From: Clostridia bacterium
GTDB taxonomy: Bacteria; Bacillota; Clostridia; Oscillospirales; CAG-382
Direction: 5' to 3'
Length of the DNA: 13,532 nt
Assembly (NCBI GenBank): GCA_900754535.1
Contig: CAAEDF010000147.1
Location: 1 to 13,532, forward strand
Numbering within the stretch: position 1 is the first letter of the stretch; each line of letters opens with the position of its first letter. The position numbers and the translations under genes were made by a program. Of this stretch, positions 13,412 to 13,532 are shown in pieces. The notes beneath the pieces are model-generated. The model had not been told where the DNA came from, ran no database searches, and saw only the letters and a list, made by a program, of their open reading frames with translations.

Positions 13412-13446
13412 AAATCGACAATCTTCTTGTCGAAGATTGTCGATTT
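13412..13446. terminator. Convergent hairpin terminator between the sigma gene and tRNA-Asn
   Basis: AAATCGACAATCTTC (13412-13426) pairs perfectly over 15 bp with GAAGATTGTCGATTT (13432-13446) around TTGTC. It starts 7 nt after the sigma stop codon and ends 1 nt from the tRNA 3' end. Reading leftward, it is followed by TTTTACTTTT, a usable U-rich tail for the tRNA transcript. Reading rightward, the tail is only TTTCT. It probably serves both genes. Confidence 0.8.
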
Positions 13447-13447
13447 C

Positions 13448-13523
13448 TGGCTCCCCCTGTTGGGCTCGAACCAACGACCCTGCGGTTAACAGCCGCATGC
13501 TCTACCGACTGAGCTAAGGAGGA
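13448..13523 (-). tRNA. tRNA-Asn (anticodon GTT)
   Basis: A 76-nt cloverleaf on the minus strand. The acceptor stem TCCTCCT pairs with AGGGGGA (one G-U). The D-arm is GCTCAGTCGGTAGAGC. The anticodon arm is TGCGG-CTGTTAA-CCGCA with anticodon GTT. The T-arm is GTTGG-TTCGAGC-CCAAC. Discriminator G is followed by an encoded CCA (13448-13450). It reads toward the sigma gene, and its 3' end abuts the hairpin terminator. More tRNA genes may follow outside the window. Confidence 0.98.
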
Positions 13524-13532
13524 ATATATACA

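Noticed and set aside
13022..13512. Small frames running through the tRNA gene on both strands
   Set aside because: They are the well-known false peptides produced by translating tRNA sequence (for example PVGLEPTTLRLT-like ends).
11016..13523. Complete integrative element
   Set aside because: No integrase, recombinase, replication or conjugation gene, and no repeat of the tRNA 3' end was found.

Overview
The window looks like chromosome of a GC-rich Clostridia-type Firmicute, such as a gut Oscillospirales- or Christensenellales-like organism. The hints are the dimeric (S. aureus-type) glycyl-tRNA synthetase, strong AGGAGG-type ribosome sites, sigma-A-like promoters with 17-bp spacers, a CCA-encoding tRNA gene, and an ECF sigma factor with a long C-terminal extension. 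The lineage is an inference. No ribosomal RNA or phylogenetic marker that would settle it is present.

Left third (1-3523, minus strand): a promoter (TTGACA-17-TAAAAT) drives glyS, then guaA, then the start of a third gene cut by the window edge. guaA encodes the long, human-like form of GMP synthase. The truncated third gene begins like a stand-alone GMP synthase ATP-pyrophosphatase subunit, so two GMP synthase-type genes may lie in tandem.

Centre (3558-9051, minus strand): a promoter at 9023-9051 precedes an ABC exporter gene, a DUF1854 gene and a second ABC exporter gene. Both exporters share one unusual plan: an N-terminal soluble domain, a four-cysteine zinc ribbon, a six-helix exporter domain and an intact nucleotide-binding domain. 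The trio looks like one export system. As I recall, related ABC/DUF1854 pairs are found beside cyanophycin genes in other bacteria, but no cyanophycin synthetase or cyanophycinase gene is visible here. A short heptamer tandem repeat sits between the first exporter gene and the DUF1854 gene.

Right-centre (9092-11007, plus strand): a divergent promoter drives a small two-helix membrane protein of YcxB-like type, then homoserine dehydrogenase (hom), closed by a strong intrinsic terminator.

Right end (11016-13523): a visibly more AT-rich block holds a small XRE-type regulator with an FtsK-gamma-like C-terminal domain and a 557-residue ECF-type sigma factor with about 390 residues beyond the sigma domains. 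It ends at a convergent hairpin terminator and a tRNA-Asn(GTT) gene on the opposite strand. The base composition and the position at a tRNA 3' end suggest acquired DNA, but I found no integrase or duplicated tRNA end.

The most promising leads for something undescribed are the paired zinc-ribbon exporters with DUF1854, and the regulator plus extended sigma factor beside tRNA-Asn.
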